From the NCBI GenBank assembly GCA_001275005.1, contig JWZX01002756.1, positions 1-33,385 of the forward strand: 33,385 bases of DNA, given 5' to 3'. Origin of the DNA: Chrysochromulina tobinii. Its lineage: Eukaryota > Haptophyta > Prymnesiales > Chrysochromulinaceae. Each line of letters opens with the position of its first letter. The first letter of the stretch is position 1. Of the stretch, positions 1 through 9,940 are shown piece by piece. The position numbers were made by a program, and so were the translations under genes. The notes below the pieces were generated by a model, which was given only the letters and a program-made list of their open reading frames with translations, ran no database searches and was not told the origin of the DNA.

Positions 1-27
1 GTTCTCTCAAACCAGCTACTGATCGTG

Positions 28-59
<32 letters not shown>

Positions 60-233
60 AATCAGGCGTGAGCTCATCCTTAGGCAGCCTAAGCTATTTC
101 ATCTCTCGACATATAAAGATTTAGCAACCGTTTCCAGAAGTTATTCTTTTCCTAAGGGCAGATTCTCACGTATTACTCACCCGTTCGCCACTAAAGTTAA
201 AAACTTTCGTTCGACTTGCATGTGTTAAGCATA

Positions 234-272
<39 letters not shown>
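1..272 (-). rRNA. rrs: 16S rRNA, 5' part (left inverted-repeat copy, cut by window edge)
   Basis: The reverse complement carries the conserved 16S start (GAGTTTGATCCTGGCTCAG) and matches the right-hand 16S copy from about 31319 to 31590. Only the first 270 or so bases are in the window. It differs from the right copy at four positions inside the gene (left 89, 115, 138, 149, matching right 31502, 31476, 31453, 31442). The gene reads leftwards, out of the single-copy region. The mature 5' end is placed by similarity and may be off by a few bases. Confidence 0.97.
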
Positions 273-318
273 GGTACTTCTTCTTTTTTTTAATTATTGA
301 AAATTAAACTTTTAATCT
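1..318. repeat. Inverted repeat, left copy edge
   Basis: Bases 1-318 are inverted-repeat sequence matching 31274-31590 in reverse complement, apart from four substitutions in 16S, one substitution in the leader (297 against 31295) and a T run of 8 (284-291) against 7 in the other copy. Similarity stops at 318/31274, which marks the boundary with the single-copy region. The repeat continues outside the window. Confidence 0.92.
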
Positions 319-325
319 GAAAGGA

Positions 326-355
326 ATTGTAGCAGACTAACAAAACGTATGTCAA
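326..355 (-). promoter_or_regulatory. sigma70-type promoter of left 16S copy
   Basis: On the minus strand a perfect -35 box TTGACA (350-355) is followed after 18 bases by TACAAT (326-331), which fits a plastid-encoded RNA polymerase promoter. Transcription would start near 319, at the edge of the inverted repeat. Both boxes lie in single-copy DNA, so this promoter is not the same sequence as the one serving the right copy. Confidence 0.75.
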
Positions 356-711
356 GGTATGAAACTGAAGGTTTTTTAATTCTTTTTATTTTATTAAGCT
401 TTTCAATTATTAAGTATAATAATTCAATGCTAATAAGACTATTTTTAGTACTTTAAATAAAGAAATATATAATGTTCCTGTAATTTATTTAGACAAGTAA
501 TTACAAATAAATTAGAAATTTTATTAAGATTTTCGAAAAAAAATACGCGTAAATTAGTTTATTTAATGTAAAATAATAAATTAGAAAGCTTTTACTTCGT
601 TGGAAATCTAGTCTTAAGGTTTGTCATTTTTGTTATTAATTAGATTTTTTTCATAAAATTGCAGCGATTTAAAGATTTCGTATTTGTAAGTCTCAAAAAA
701 GGAGAGTAAAA
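356..711. other. Spacer between left rRNA promoter and psaA
   Basis: About 355 bases of very AT-rich sequence without a credible reading frame or tRNA. It should hold the psaA promoter, but I see no convincing paired -35/-10 boxes. A purine-rich ribosome binding site (AAGGAG, 699-704) lies 7 bases before the psaA start. Confidence 0.6.
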
Positions 712-2970
712 ATGAAAGTTAGCTCGAAAGAATTAGAGGCGAAAAAAGTTAAAGTTGTTGTAGATAAAAACCCAGTTGCCACGTCATTTGAAAAGTGGGC
801 ACAGCCAGGGCATTTTTCTCGTACATTAGCAAAAGGACCAAAGACTACAACATGGATTTGGAACTTACACGCTGATGCACATGACTTTGATAGCCAAACT
901 AGTTCGTTAGAAGATATTTCTAGAAAGATTTTTAGTGCACACTTTGGTCAATTATCATTAATTGTACTTTGGATTAGTGGTATGTACTTCCACGGTGCAC
1001 GTTTCTCAAACTATTCAGCATGGTTAAGCAGTCCAACTACTATTAAGCCAAGTGCACAAGTTGTTTGGCCTGTGGTCGGCCAAGAAATTCTAAATGGTGA
1101 CGTTGGTGGGGGGTTCTCTGGTGTTCAAATTACATCAGGATTCTTCCAACTTTGGCGTGCATCAGGTATTACTAATGAAACAGAACTTTATTGGACTGCT
1201 ATGGGCGGTCTATTACTATCAGCGGCATTAGTTTTCGCAGGTTGGTTCCATTATCACAAAGCAGCTCCTAAGCTTGAGTGGTTCCAGAATGTTGAGTCAA
1301 TGATGAACCACCACCTAGCAGGTTTACTAGGTTTAGGTTGTTTATCTTGGTCAGGGCACCAGATTCATATTAGTTTACCGGTAAACAAACTTCTTGATGC
1401 AGGTGTTGCACCACAAGAAATTCCTTTACCTCACGAACTTCTATTTAATCAAGAACTAATGGGTCAACTTTACCCAAGTTTCAAGAAAGGTTTACTACCG
1501 TTCTTCACACTTAATTGGAGTGAGTACTCTGACTTTCTTACATTTAAAGGTGGTCTAAACCCTATTACAGGCAGTCTTTGGTTAAGTGACACGGCTCACC
1601 ACCACTTAGCGTTAGCCGTACTATTTATCTTCGCTGGACACATGTACCGTACTAACTGGGGTATTGGTCACAGTATGAAAGAGATCCTTGAAGCTCATAA
1701 AGGTCCATTAACAGGTGAAGGTCATAAAGGTCTTTATGAAATTTTAACAACTTCGTGGCACGCACAACTAGCTATTAACCTAGCAATGATGGGTTCACTA
1801 AGTATAATTGTTGCTCACCACATGTATGCAATGCCGCCGTACCCATACATCGGCATTGACTACCCAACGCAGCTTTGTCTATTCACACACCACATGTGGA
1901 TTGGTGGATTCTGTGTTGTAGGTGCTGGAGCTCACGCGTCAATATTCATGGTTCGTGATTACAGTCCTGTACAGTCATACAACAACCTGCTAGATCGTGT
2001 TCTAAGACACCGTGATGCGATTATTTCACATTTAAACTGGGTTTGTATTTTCCTTGGAACGCACAGTTTTGGTTTATATATTCATAACGATACTATGCGT
2101 GCGTTAGGTAGACCCCAAGATATGTTCTCGGATAAAGCAATCCAGTTACAACCTATTTTTGCTAAATGGATTCAGTCACTTCACACATTAGCTCCAGGTA
2201 GTACAGCACCTAATGCTCTTGCTACATCAAGTTATGCGTTTGGTGGAGATGTTGTAGCAGTAAACGGTAAAATTGCTATGATGCCTATTTCATTAGGCAC
2301 TGCAGATTTCCTGGTTCACCATATTCACGCTTTTACAATTCACGTAACAGTACTGATCCTACTTAAGGGTACACTATTCGCACGTAGTTCACGTCTGATA
2401 CCGGATAAAGCAAACTTAGGTTTCCGTTTCCCTTGTGATGGTCCTGGTCGTGGTGGTACTTGTCAGGTATCCGCATGGGACCATGTTTTCCTTGGTCTTT
2501 TCTGGATGTACAATTCAATCTCTGTAGTTATTTTCCACTTCAGCTGGAAAATGCAATCTGATGTTTGGGGTACAATCTCAGACTCAGGAAAAATTTCACA
2601 CATAACAGGGGGTAACTTCGCTAACAGTGCACTTGCTATTAACGGTTGGCTACGTGATTTCTTATGGTCACAAGCTTCTCAAGTTATTCAATCGTATGGT
2701 TCGGCTCTTTCGGCATACGGGCTTATTTTCCTTGGTGCTCACTTCATTTGGGCGTTTAGTTTAATGTTCTTATTCAGTGGACGTGGTTACTGGCAAGAAC
2801 TTATCGAATCAATTGTATGGGCTCACAACAAACTTAAGTTAGCTCCTTCAATACAACCACGTGCACTAAGTATTACACAAGGTCGTGCGGTTGGTTTAGC
2901 TCACTATTTACTAGGGGGTATCGGTACAACATGGTCATTCTTCCACGCAAGAATTATCTCTGTGGGTTAA
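712..2970 (+). CDS. psaA: Photosystem I P700 chlorophyll a apoprotein A1
   Basis: PsaA forms, with PsaB, the thylakoid heterodimer that binds P700, the early electron carriers and the shared 4Fe-4S cluster F_X. The 752 residues match the usual family length. The cluster motif [12 protein letters not shown] lies at about residues 573-584 and supplies two cysteine ligands. Many histidine-rich membrane helices, expected for chlorophyll binding, run through the protein. The start is supported by the AAGGAG ribosome binding site at 699-704. psaB follows after 21 bases, so the two are almost certainly co-transcribed, as in nearly all plastids. Confidence 0.99.
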   Translation: MKVSSKELEAKKVKVVVDKNPVATSFEKWAQPGHFSRTLAKGPKTTTWIWNLHADAHDFDSQTSSLEDISRKIFSAHFGQLSLIVLWISGMYFHGARFSNYSAWLSSPTTIKPSAQVVWPVVGQEILNGDVGGGFSGVQITSGFFQLWRASGITNETELYWTAMGGLLLSAALVFAGWFHYHKAAPKLEWFQNVESMMNHHLAGLLGLGCLSWSGHQIHISLPVNKLLDAGVAPQEIPLPHELLFNQELMGQLYPSFKKGLLPFFTLNWSEYSDFLTFKGGLNPITGSLWLSDTAHHHLALAVLFIFAGHMYRTNWGIGHSMKEILEAHKGPLTGEGHKGLYEILTTSWHAQLAINLAMMGSLSIIVAHHMYAMPPYPYIGIDYPTQLCLFTHHMWIGGFCVVGAGAHASIFMVRDYSPVQSYNNLLDRVLRHRDAIISHLNWVCIFLGTHSFGLYIHNDTMRALGRPQDMFSDKAIQLQPIFAKWIQSLHTLAPGSTAPNALATSSYAFGGDVVAVNGKIAMMPISLGTADFLVHHIHAFTIHVTVLILLKGTLFARSSRLIPDKANLGFRFPCDGPGRGGTCQVSAWDHVFLGLFWMYNSISVVIFHFSWKMQSDVWGTISDSGKISHITGGNFANSALAINGWLRDFLWSQASQVIQSYGSALSAYGLIFLGAHFIWAFSLMFLFSGRGYWQELIESIVWAHNKLKLAPSIQPRALSITQGRAVGLAHYLLGGIGTTWSFFHARIISVG

Positions 2971-2991
2971 TTAAAGAAACAAATAATTTTT

Positions 2992-5196
2992 ATGGCTACT
3001 AAATTTCCTAAGTTTAGTCAAGCACTTGCACAAGATCCCGCTACTAGAAGAATTTGGTACGGAATTGCAACTGCTCACGACCTTGAAAGCCATGATGGAA
3101 TGACTGAAGAAAGTCTTTATCAAAAGATCTTTGCTTCACATTTTGGTCATCTGGCAATAATATTTTTATGGACATCCGGCAATTTATTCCATGTAGCTTG
3201 GCAGGGCAATTTCCAACAATGGGTATTAAACCCATTAAAGGTTAAACCTATTGCACACGCAATTTGGGATCCTCACTTTGGTCAATCAGCTATCAAAGCA
3301 TTCACAAGAGGAGGGGTATCTTATCCAGTAAATATCGCAACCTCTGGTGTATATCACTGGTGGTACACAATTGGTATGAGATCAAATAGTGATCTTTACT
3401 TTGGGGCTTTGGGTTTACTTATGCTGTCTTGTACATTACTTTTTGCAGGTTGGCTACACCTACAACCTAAGTTCAGACCTGGTCTAGCTTGGTTTAAAAA
3501 CAACGAATCAAGACTAAATCACCATTTATCAGGTTTATTTGGTGTAAGCTCACTAGCGTGGTCAGGACACTTAATTCACGTAGCGATCCCAGAATCACGT
3601 GGTCAACACATTAGATGGGACAATTTTACGTCAACTCTACCGCACCCAGAAGGTTTAACACCTTTCTTTACTGGAAATTGGGGTGTTTACGCTGAAAACC
3701 CAGATACTGCTAAACATATCTTTGGTACTGCAGAAGGTGCTGGTACTGCAATTTTAACATTCCTTGGTGGTTTCCACCCTCAGACTCAATCAATGTGGCT
3801 GACGGATATTGCGCACCACCATCTAGCAATTGCTATCGTGTTTATCTTCGCAGGACACATGTACCGTACTAACTGGGGTATTGGTCACAGTATGAAAGAG
3901 ATTCTTGATGCACATGTACCGCCAAGAGGTCGTCTCGGCGCAGGTCACCGTGGTTTATTTGAAACAATTACAGATAGTTTACACATGCAACTAGGGTTAG
4001 CCCTAGCGTCTATTGGTGTTGCTACATCTTTAGTTGCTCAGCACATGTATGCTCTTCCTTCGTATGCGTTTATGGCAAAGGATTACGTTACACAAGCAGC
4101 TCTTTACACACACCACCAATACATCGCAGGATTCTTAATGGTTGGTGCTTTCGCTCACGGAGCTATTTTCTTCGTTAGAGACTTCGATCCAGAAGTTAAC
4201 AAAGACAACGTATTAGCAAGAATGCTTCAACATAAAGAAGCTATTATCTCACACTTAAGTTGGGTATCTCTGTTCCTAGGATTCCATACACTAGGTTTAT
4301 ACATTCACAATGATACGTGTGTAGCATTTGGTCAACCAGAAAAACAAATCCTATTTGAGCCGGTATTTGCTCAATTTATCCAAGCAGCTTCGGGTAAAGC
4401 GGTTTACGGTTTTGATGTACTTCTTTCCTCGTCTACAAGTGCGGCTAGTGTCGCTAGTAGTAAGATTTGGCTACCTGGTTGGATAGAAGCTATTAACAGT
4501 GGTAAGAATTCACTATTCCTAACAATTGGGCCTGGAGATTTCTTAGTTCACCACGCTATTGCTTTAGGTCTTCACACTACAACTCTAATTCTAGTAAAAG
4601 GTGCTCTAGACGCACGTGGTTCTAAACTGATGCCAGATAAAAAGGATTTTGGTTACAGTTTCCCATGTGATGGTCCAGGTCGTGGTGGTACTTGTGATAT
4701 CTCTGCTTGGGATGCCTTCTACCTAGCAATGTTCTGGATGTTAAACACAATTGGTTGGGTAACATTCTATTGGCACTGGAAGCACATGACGATTTGGGGT
4801 GGTAATGCTGCAGCTTTCAACGAATCTTCAACTTACATCATGGGTTGGTTAAGAGACTACCTATGGTTAAACTCATCACCGTTAATTAACGGTTATAACC
4901 CATTTGGTATGAATGCACAAGCAGTTTGGGCATGGATGTTCCTTTTTGGACACTTAATTTGGGCAACTGGTTTCATGTTCCTAATTTCTTGGAGAGGTTA
5001 CTGGCAAGAACTTATCGAAACACTAGTATGGGCACACGAGCGTACGCCGTTAGCAAACCTAGTTCGTTGGAAAGATAAGCCGATTGCGTTATCTATCGTT
5101 CAAGCACGACTTGTAGGTCTAGCACATTTTGCTATTGGTTATATTTTCACGTATGCACCTTTCGTAATCGCTTCTACTACAGGTAAGTTTAGTTAA
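2992..5196 (+). CDS. psaB: Photosystem I P700 chlorophyll a apoprotein A2
   Basis: PsaB is the partner of PsaA in the photosystem I core. It has 734 residues, the normal length, with many transmembrane helices. The F_X motif [12 protein letters not shown] begins at about residue 557 (cysteines near 559 and 568). A segment reading [20 protein letters not shown] is shared with PsaA, as expected for paralogues. No strong ribosome binding site precedes the ATG, which fits translation coupled to psaA. A 31-bp perfect hairpin follows at 5226-5293. Confidence 0.99.
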   Translation: MATKFPKFSQALAQDPATRRIWYGIATAHDLESHDGMTEESLYQKIFASHFGHLAIIFLWTSGNLFHVAWQGNFQQWVLNPLKVKPIAHAIWDPHFGQSAIKAFTRGGVSYPVNIATSGVYHWWYTIGMRSNSDLYFGALGLLMLSCTLLFAGWLHLQPKFRPGLAWFKNNESRLNHHLSGLFGVSSLAWSGHLIHVAIPESRGQHIRWDNFTSTLPHPEGLTPFFTGNWGVYAENPDTAKHIFGTAEGAGTAILTFLGGFHPQTQSMWLTDIAHHHLAIAIVFIFAGHMYRTNWGIGHSMKEILDAHVPPRGRLGAGHRGLFETITDSLHMQLGLALASIGVATSLVAQHMYALPSYAFMAKDYVTQAALYTHHQYIAGFLMVGAFAHGAIFFVRDFDPEVNKDNVLARMLQHKEAIISHLSWVSLFLGFHTLGLYIHNDTCVAFGQPEKQILFEPVFAQFIQAASGKAVYGFDVLLSSSTSAASVASSKIWLPGWIEAINSGKNSLFLTIGPGDFLVHHAIALGLHTTTLILVKGALDARGSKLMPDKKDFGYSFPCDGPGRGGTCDISAWDAFYLAMFWMLNTIGWVTFYWHWKHMTIWGGNAAAFNESSTYIMGWLRDYLWLNSSPLINGYNPFGMNAQAVWAWMFLFGHLIWATGFMFLISWRGYWQELIETLVWAHERTPLANLVRWKDKPIALSIVQARLVGLAHFAIGYIFTYAPFVIASTTGKFS

Positions 5197-5225
5197 TCAA
5201 GGTTCATACTGCACCTAATTTAGCA

Positions 5226-5293
5226 AAATTTATTTAAGAAACAAAGTCCAGGTCAACTTAAATTGACCTGGACTTTGTTTCTTAAATAAATTT
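5226..5293. terminator. 31-bp perfect hairpin after psaB
   Basis: Perfect inverted repeat with arms 5226-5256 and 5263-5293 and a 6-base loop. It lies 29 bases past the psaB stop and probably ends or stabilises the psaA-psaB transcript. The arms contain TCCAGGTCAA and its complement. Confidence 0.85.
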
Positions 5294-5371
5294 ATTATTA
5301 AAATAGGACTTGTTATTTAGTTAAATATATTGGATAATATTCTTGAATAAATTAATATTTTATATAAGAAA

Positions 5372-5445
5372 CGGGATGTAGCGCAGTTTGGTAGCGCATC
5401 TGCCTTGGGAGCAGGGTGTCGCAGGTTCAAATCCTGTCATCCCGA
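5372..5445 (+). tRNA. trnP-UGG: tRNA-Pro (UGG)
   Basis: Full cloverleaf: acceptor CGGGATG/CATCCCG, anticodon loop CTTGGGA with anticodon UGG, T arm GCAGG-TTCAAAT-CCTGT. 74 bases including the discriminator A; CCA is not encoded. Confidence 0.97.
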
Positions 5446-5462
5446 TTAATGTATTAAAAAAA

Positions 5463-5678
5463 CTAACCCCCTCCGGCCATAGAAAGAATTTCTAAGCAGT
5501 CATTGTGTTTTAAAAATGTTTTAGGCCAAGAGGTAACTTCTAGGATATAACCATTATAATCAACGACGATAACGTTTTTATTAAAGCCCATATAATTAGT
5601 TAATTCTAAGACGGAAAAGGGTTCCTGAAAAAAACATTTAAAACCGTTAATTTTTAAAATTTTCAGCTGTTTTTGCAT
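5463..5678 (-). CDS. thiS: Thiamine biosynthesis sulfur carrier ThiS
   Basis: A 71-residue ubiquitin-like sulfur carrier. In thiamine synthesis the C-terminal Gly-Gly of ThiS is adenylated and converted to a thiocarboxylate, which ThiG uses to make the thiazole ring. The C-terminus reads EILSMAGGG, the family tail with one extra glycine compared with the simplest form, and the preceding stretch (YNGYILEVTSWPKT) fits the ThiS fold. thiG is not in this window. It lies between trnP and psaL and is divergent from psaL. Known from several red-lineage plastids (also called ycf40). Confidence 0.88.
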   Translation of the reverse strand: MQKQLKILKINGFKCFFQEPFSVLELTNYMGFNKNVIVVDYNGYILEVTSWPKTFLKHNDCLEILSMAGGG

Positions 5679-5825
5679 TAGCAGTAATAATATGATTTTT
5701 AAAATGTAGGTACTTAAATTAAGTTAATAAAATCTCTATTTTATAGAATAAGATTTTCTAACAAATACTGATATAATAACATTAGTAAAAAATAAATAAA
5801 TCTTTACAAAAACTAAGTTTAGTAT

Positions 5826-6263
5826 ATGGCGGAATTTGTTAAACCGTATAATAATGATCCTTTCGTAGGAAATTTATCTACACCAGTAACGACTTCAACA
5901 GCAACTAAAATCTACCTAGGCAATTTACCAATTTATAGAAAAGGATTATCTCCACTATTAAGAGGCCTTGAAATTGGTATGGCTCACGGGTACTTTTTAA
6001 TCGGTCCTTTTTATATTTTAGGACCACTTCGCAATTCTGAGAATGCTTTACTAATAGGTATGTTCTCTGCGTTAGGTTTAATTTTAATCCTAACTCTTGG
6101 GCTAACAACTTACGGACTCGCTTCTTTTCAAGATGATGGTAAATTAGAAGGTTTAGAATCTTCGAAAGGCTGGCGTGAATTCACAAGTGGCTTCTTCATT
6201 GGTGCCTTTGGTGGTGATATTGTTGCATATATCCTACTAGCTAATATTTCTTTTTTCGCATAA
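5826..6263 (+). CDS. psaL: Photosystem I reaction centre subunit XI
   Basis: PsaL is a membrane subunit of photosystem I, involved in trimer contacts in cyanobacteria and in antenna docking. The 145-residue product shows the family features: a soluble N-terminus ([20 protein letters not shown]), the segment [17 protein letters not shown] and two hydrophobic helices near residues 70-95 and 118-143. A TATAAT box upstream (5772-5777) may be its -10 element, without a clear -35 box. A 20-bp hairpin follows at 6278-6323. Confidence 0.97.
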   Translation: MAEFVKPYNNDPFVGNLSTPVTTSTATKIYLGNLPIYRKGLSPLLRGLEIGMAHGYFLIGPFYILGPLRNSENALLIGMFSALGLILILTLGLTTYGLASFQDDGKLEGLESSKGWREFTSGFFIGAFGGDIVAYILLANISFFA

Positions 6264-6277
6264 TCTTTTTCCATAAA

Positions 6278-6323
6278 AAAAACACTAGGTAAGAAGACTA
6301 ACATCTTCTTACCTAGTGTTTTT
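6278..6323. terminator. 20-bp hairpin between convergent psaL and secG
   Basis: Perfect arms 6278-6297 and 6304-6323 with a 6-base loop. A-tract and T-tract flank the stem, so it could work as a terminator on either strand, for psaL (plus) and secG (minus). Confidence 0.85.
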
Positions 6324-6360
6324 ATTTAACATAGCCATTACAAAATCCCGTGGTCAAAAA

Positions 6361-6576
6361 TTAGTTAAAACTTAATATAATAGTTAAAACATAAAAAAGG
6401 ATTATAAGTAAGGCACTAAATCGATAAATGAAATTCTGGCTCGAACTCGGACTGCTGAAAAATCCGGCGATAGAACTAGTATTCGAGCTAGAAACAGAAC
6501 TTTTAGGATCAATAACGAGAACTATTAAAATAATTGCGCAAGTTATTGTAAACCATATACTTTCAACTATAGTCAT
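6361..6576 (-). CDS. secG: Preprotein translocase subunit SecG (Ycf47)
   Basis: A 71-residue protein with the SecG plan: a hydrophobic helix at about residues 8-22, a polar serine-rich loop beginning DPKSS and continuing to about residue 47, and a second helix at about 52-70. SecG is a small part of the SecYEG channel and here would serve the thylakoid Sec pathway with SecA, which is also encoded in this window. It lies 33 bases downstream of petM on the same strand. The family is poorly conserved in sequence; the identification rests on the two-helix layout and the DPK motif. Confidence 0.75.
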   Translation of the reverse strand: MTIVESIWFTITCAIILIVLVIDPKSSVSSSNTSSIAGFFSSPSSSQNFIYRFSALLIILFYVLTIILSFN

Positions 6577-6609
6577 TACTTAAGGTTATATACTTTAAGA
6601 TTAAACGAA

Positions 6610-6708
6610 TTATTCGCCTTGAATCTTAAGTAAACCGAAACCCACGCTTAAACCTGTTAAAGTTAAAGCCCACATAACTCCTGCTGTTGTAAAAATTTCT
6701 TTAGCCAT
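6610..6708 (-). CDS. petM: Cytochrome b6f complex subunit VII (PetM)
   Basis: A 32-residue single-helix protein starting MAKEIFTTAGVMWAL and ending LLKIQGE, which matches the red-lineage PetM pattern. It is a small peripheral membrane subunit of the cytochrome b6f complex. It follows petN on the same strand, so the two b6f peptides probably share a transcript. Confidence 0.87.
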   Translation of the reverse strand: MAKEIFTTAGVMWALTLTGLSVGFGLLKIQGE

Positions 6709-6749
6709 ATGCTTAATCTGTTACTTTGATAATTGTTTTGTATTCTTTT

Positions 6750-6839
6750 TTAGAATCCGTTTCTGCCCCAAACTACTAATGCTAGAGAGAAGCTAAACAT
6801 AACCATTAAAGAAGACCACCCCAGGCTTAAAATATCCAT
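6750..6839 (-). CDS. petN: Cytochrome b6f complex subunit VIII (PetN)
   Basis: A 29-residue single-helix protein, MDILSLGWSSLMVMF then a tail ending VVWGRNGF, which is the canonical PetN sequence. It stabilises the cytochrome b6f complex in the thylakoid. It is the first gene of a petN-petM-secG run on the minus strand. Confidence 0.96.
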   Translation of the reverse strand: MDILSLGWSSLMVMFSFSLALVVWGRNGF

Positions 6840-7056
6840 TTATTACTTTTATAAAAACATTATTATTAATAGCTTACTTTAGTATAACACGTGTGTAGAT
6901 GTTTGGTCGTAAATTATGAACTCATTAAATTAAATCTATATTGAGTTAGTAATATTCAATATTTTAGAAGAATTCTGTAAAAAACTAAATATACTAAACA
7001 CAAAAATATAAATTTTTCTAAAATTTAAACCATCAGGCTGATTTTAACCCGTGATA

Positions 7057-7143
7057 GGAGAGGATGGGATTCGAACCCACGGTACATTAAAAACGTACAT
7101 CAGATTAGCAATCTAAAGCCTTAAACCACTCGGCCACCTCTCC
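7057..7143 (-). tRNA. trnS-GCU: tRNA-Ser (GCU)
   Basis: Class II tRNA of 87 bases on the minus strand. Acceptor GGAGAGG/CCTCTCC, anticodon loop TTGCTAA (GCU), and a long variable arm (GTACGTTTTTAATGTAC) as expected for serine. Confidence 0.96.
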
Positions 7144-7202
7144 TTCGAAATTATAAGAACATTTTAACATTAAAATTTAAAAGAATAAAGATCTAAAATA
7201 AA

Positions 7203-7275
7203 CACGCCCTGAAGGACTTGAACCATCGACATTAGGTTTTGGAAACCTACGTTCTACCAACTGAACTAAGAGCGC
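7203..7275 (-). tRNA. trnW-CCA: tRNA-Trp (CCA)
   Basis: Minus-strand cloverleaf: acceptor GCGCTCT/AGGGCGT with G-U pairs, anticodon loop TTCCAAA (CCA), discriminator G. Confidence 0.95.
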
Positions 7276-7462
7276 GAACTATCCCATAAATAATATATAA
7301 TAGATTCCTATAATACGTCAACTTAAAGAGTTTTTATTATTAAATATTCATCGTAAAAATAATAATACTTATATGAAACCCCCAGTTTTATAAAATAAAA
7401 GAGCTTTTTATGTTATCCTATAATTATCAAAGATAATGACAATTTCGTCGTACGATCGGATA

Positions 7463-8686
7463 ATGTTTGAACGTTTTACGGAAAAAGCTATTAAAGTTAT
7501 TATGCTAGCCCAAGAAGAGGCTAGAAGATTAGGCCACAACTTTGTGGGTACAGAGCAAATTCTTCTAGGTCTAATTGGAGAAGGAACTGGAATTGGTCCT
7601 AAAGTTCTTAAAGCCATGGGTGTGAACCTAAAAGATGCAAGGCAAGAAGTAGAGAAAATTATAGGACGTGGTTCAGGATTTGTAGCTGTGGAAATACCTT
7701 TCACACCTAGAGCCAAACGTGTCTTAGAGTTATCTCTAGAGGAGGCTCGACAACTAGGCCATAACTACATTGGAACCGAACATCTACTTCTAGGATTAAT
7801 TAGAGAAGGTGAAGGCGTTGCTGCACGTGTTTTAGAAAATTTAGGAGTTGACCTTTCAAAGGTTAGAAGTCAGATTATTCGTTCTCTTGGAGATAATACA
7901 GACGTTTCAAACACTAGTAATACAAATCGAAGCAAGACACCCACACTGGAGGAATTTGGTACTAACTTAACACAAAAAGCAACAGAAGGGCGTTTAGACC
8001 CTGTTGTTGGTCGTGCAAAAGAAATTGAGCGTGTTATTCAAATATTAGGCAGACGAACAAAGAATAACCCTGTTCTTATTGGTGAACCTGGAGTAGGTAA
8101 AACAGCCATTGCAGAAGGTTTAGCCCAACGTATTGTAAACAGAGATATACCAGATACTCTAGAAGATAAACGAGTAGTAGCCCTTGATATAGGTTTATTG
8201 ATCGCAGGAACTAAATATCGTGGTGAGTTTGAAGAACGTCTGAAGAAAATTATGGACGAAGTTCGAACAGCAAATAATATCATACTTGTTATTGATGAGG
8301 TTCATACACTAATTGGCGCAGGTGCTGCTGAAGGAGCCATAGATGCAGCGAATATTCTTAAGCCAGCCCTTTCACGAGGTGAATTACAATGTATTGGTGC
8401 GACAACACTAGAAGAGTATCGTAAACATATTGAGAAAGATGCCGCTCTTGAGAGACGTTTTCAACCTGTAATGGTAGGAGAGCCTTCTGTGGAAGAGACA
8501 ATTGAAATCCTTTACGGCTTACGTGAACGTTATGAAAAACACCATAAACTGGTTATTTCTGATGAAGCTCTACGCGCAGCAGCTAAATTCGCTGATCAAT
8601 ATATTGCTGACCGCTTTCTTCCAGATAAAGCGATCGATTTAATTGATGAAGCTGGTTCAAGAGTTCGACTTATGAATTCGCAGTAA
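7463..8686 (+). CDS. clpC: ClpC chaperone, N-terminal part (ends at in-frame stop)
   Basis: ClpC is a Hsp100 AAA+ unfoldase that feeds proteins to the Clp protease in the stroma. This frame encodes 407 residues: the double Clp N-domain ([20 protein letters not shown], second repeat near residues 80-145), then AAA domain 1 with Walker A GEPGVGKT at about 207-214 and Walker B VIDEVHT near 276. I take the ATG at 7463, because homologues begin MFERFTEKA; the in-frame ATG at 7436 would add nine residues. The frame ends at TAA 8684-8686, where homologues continue NSQLPPAAKEL. The downstream DNA continues ClpC in the same frame. The TAA therefore looks like a TTA leucine codon altered by one base, or a sequencing error. 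A separate N-terminal protein is also possible. Confidence 0.93.
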   Translation: MFERFTEKAIKVIMLAQEEARRLGHNFVGTEQILLGLIGEGTGIGPKVLKAMGVNLKDARQEVEKIIGRGSGFVAVEIPFTPRAKRVLELSLEEARQLGHNYIGTEHLLLGLIREGEGVAARVLENLGVDLSKVRSQIIRSLGDNTDVSNTSNTNRSKTPTLEEFGTNLTQKATEGRLDPVVGRAKEIERVIQILGRRTKNNPVLIGEPGVGKTAIAEGLAQRIVNRDIPDTLEDKRVVALDIGLLIAGTKYRGEFEERLKKIMDEVRTANNIILVIDEVHTLIGAGAAEGAIDAANILKPALSRGELQCIGATTLEEYRKHIEKDAALERRFQPVMVGEPSVEETIEILYGLRERYEKHHKLVISDEALRAAAKFADQYIADRFLPDKAIDLIDEAGSRVRLMNSQ

Positions 8687-8704
8687 CCTGCAGCGGCTAA
8701 AGAA

Positions 8705-9925
8705 TTGGATCTTGAGTTAAGAGAAATCTTAAAATCAAAAGATGAAGCTGTACGCGGACAAGATTTTGAAAAAGCCGGACAGCTGCGTGAACGTGAGATG
8801 GAAATAAGAGCCCAAATTAATGCAATTGCACAAAGTAAAAAAGGTAGCACTGAAAGTGCAGGTAAGACACCAACAGTTACTGAAGAAGATATTGCTGAAA
8901 TTGTGGCCGCTTGGACAAGTATTCCAGTAAACAAGCTAACGAAGAGTGAATCAGAAAAACTTCTTCAAATGGAAGAGACACTTCATGGCCGTATCATTGG
9001 ACAAGATGAAGCCGTAGTAGCGGTTTCGCGCGCAATTCGCCGAGCACGTGTGGGATTAAAGAGCCCTAATCGTCCGATAGCAAGTTTCATATTCTCTGGT
9101 CCAACAGGGGTAGGTAAAACTGAATTAACGAAAGCGCTTGCGACATACTTCTTTGGTTCGGAAGATGCTATGGTTCGTTTAGACATGTCAGAGTACATGG
9201 AAAGACATACGGTTTCAAAACTTATAGGTTCACCTCCAGGTTACGTGGGATACAATGAAGGAGGACAGCTTACAGAAGCGGTTCGTCGTCGTCCATACAC
9301 CGTAGTGTTATTTGATGAGATTGAGAAGGCACACCCGGACGTATTCAATTTAATGCTACAAATTTTTGAAGATGGACGTTTAACCGATTCTAAAGGTCGT
9401 ACTATCGACTTTAAGAACACCCTACTTATTATGACTTCAAACGTAGGTTCAAAAGTTATTGAAAAAGGTGGTGGTGGTCTTGGTTTTGAACTTTCACAAG
9501 ATCAATCTAGTTCTCATTACAACCGTATTAAATCACTGGTTAATGAAGAATTAAAGCAATACTTTAGACCCGAATTCTTAAACCGTTTAGACGAAATAAT
9601 TGTATTCCGACAATTAACTAAAGATGAAGTCGCGCAAATTGCAGACATCATGTTAAAAGAGGTATTTGATCGAATTGCTATGAAAGGGATTCAATTGGAA
9701 GTTACAGACCGATTTAAAACTCGATTAATTGACGAAGGCTATAATCCAAGCTATGGTGCACGACCACTACGCCGTGCGGTTATGAGACTTTTAGAAGATA
9801 GTTTAGCGGAAGAGGTTCTTTCAGAAAAAATCAAAGCAGGCGATACTGCTGTTGTTGATGTAGGTGATGATAACAAAGTTAAAGTATTACTTGGAGAAAA
9901 ATTTGAAGTTATTCAAGAAATGTAA
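8705..9925 (+). CDS. clpC: ClpC chaperone, C-terminal part (after in-frame stop)
   Basis: Same reading frame as the upstream clpC part. It encodes the UVR/coiled-coil middle domain ([17 protein letters not shown]), then AAA domain 2 with Walker [10 protein letters not shown] (about residue 546 of the whole), the arginine-rich [20 protein letters not shown] segment and the C-terminal D2-small domain. Only 18 bases separate the stop codon from 8705. The codon at 8705 is TTG; the first ATG in frame is at 8798, which would remove most of the UVR helix. No ribosome binding site is evident before either. Without the stop the whole gene would be 820 codons, a normal ClpC length. A 26-bp hairpin follows. 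Confidence 0.9.
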   Translation: MDLELREILKSKDEAVRGQDFEKAGQLREREMEIRAQINAIAQSKKGSTESAGKTPTVTEEDIAEIVAAWTSIPVNKLTKSESEKLLQMEETLHGRIIGQDEAVVAVSRAIRRARVGLKSPNRPIASFIFSGPTGVGKTELTKALATYFFGSEDAMVRLDMSEYMERHTVSKLIGSPPGYVGYNEGGQLTEAVRRRPYTVVLFDEIEKAHPDVFNLMLQIFEDGRLTDSKGRTIDFKNTLLIMTSNVGSKVIEKGGGGLGFELSQDQSSSHYNRIKSLVNEELKQYFRPEFLNRLDEIIVFRQLTKDEVAQIADIMLKEVFDRIAMKGIQLEVTDRFKTRLIDEGYNPSYGARPLRRAVMRLLEDSLAEEVLSEKIKAGDTAVVDVGDDNKVKVLLGEKFEVIQEM

Positions 9926-9940
9926 TTAGTTTTATGTTTA

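Noticed and set aside
5226-5293. Transposable element ends or a CRISPR-like repeat, suggested by the many palindromes
   Set aside because: Arm sequences differ from place to place, occur at gene 3' ends only, and no transposase, spacers or direct repeats are present.
8684-8686. UAA reassigned as a sense codon
   Set aside because: UAA ends many intact genes here (psaA, psaB, psaL, psbZ, atpE and others), so the code is standard and the stop is local to clpC.
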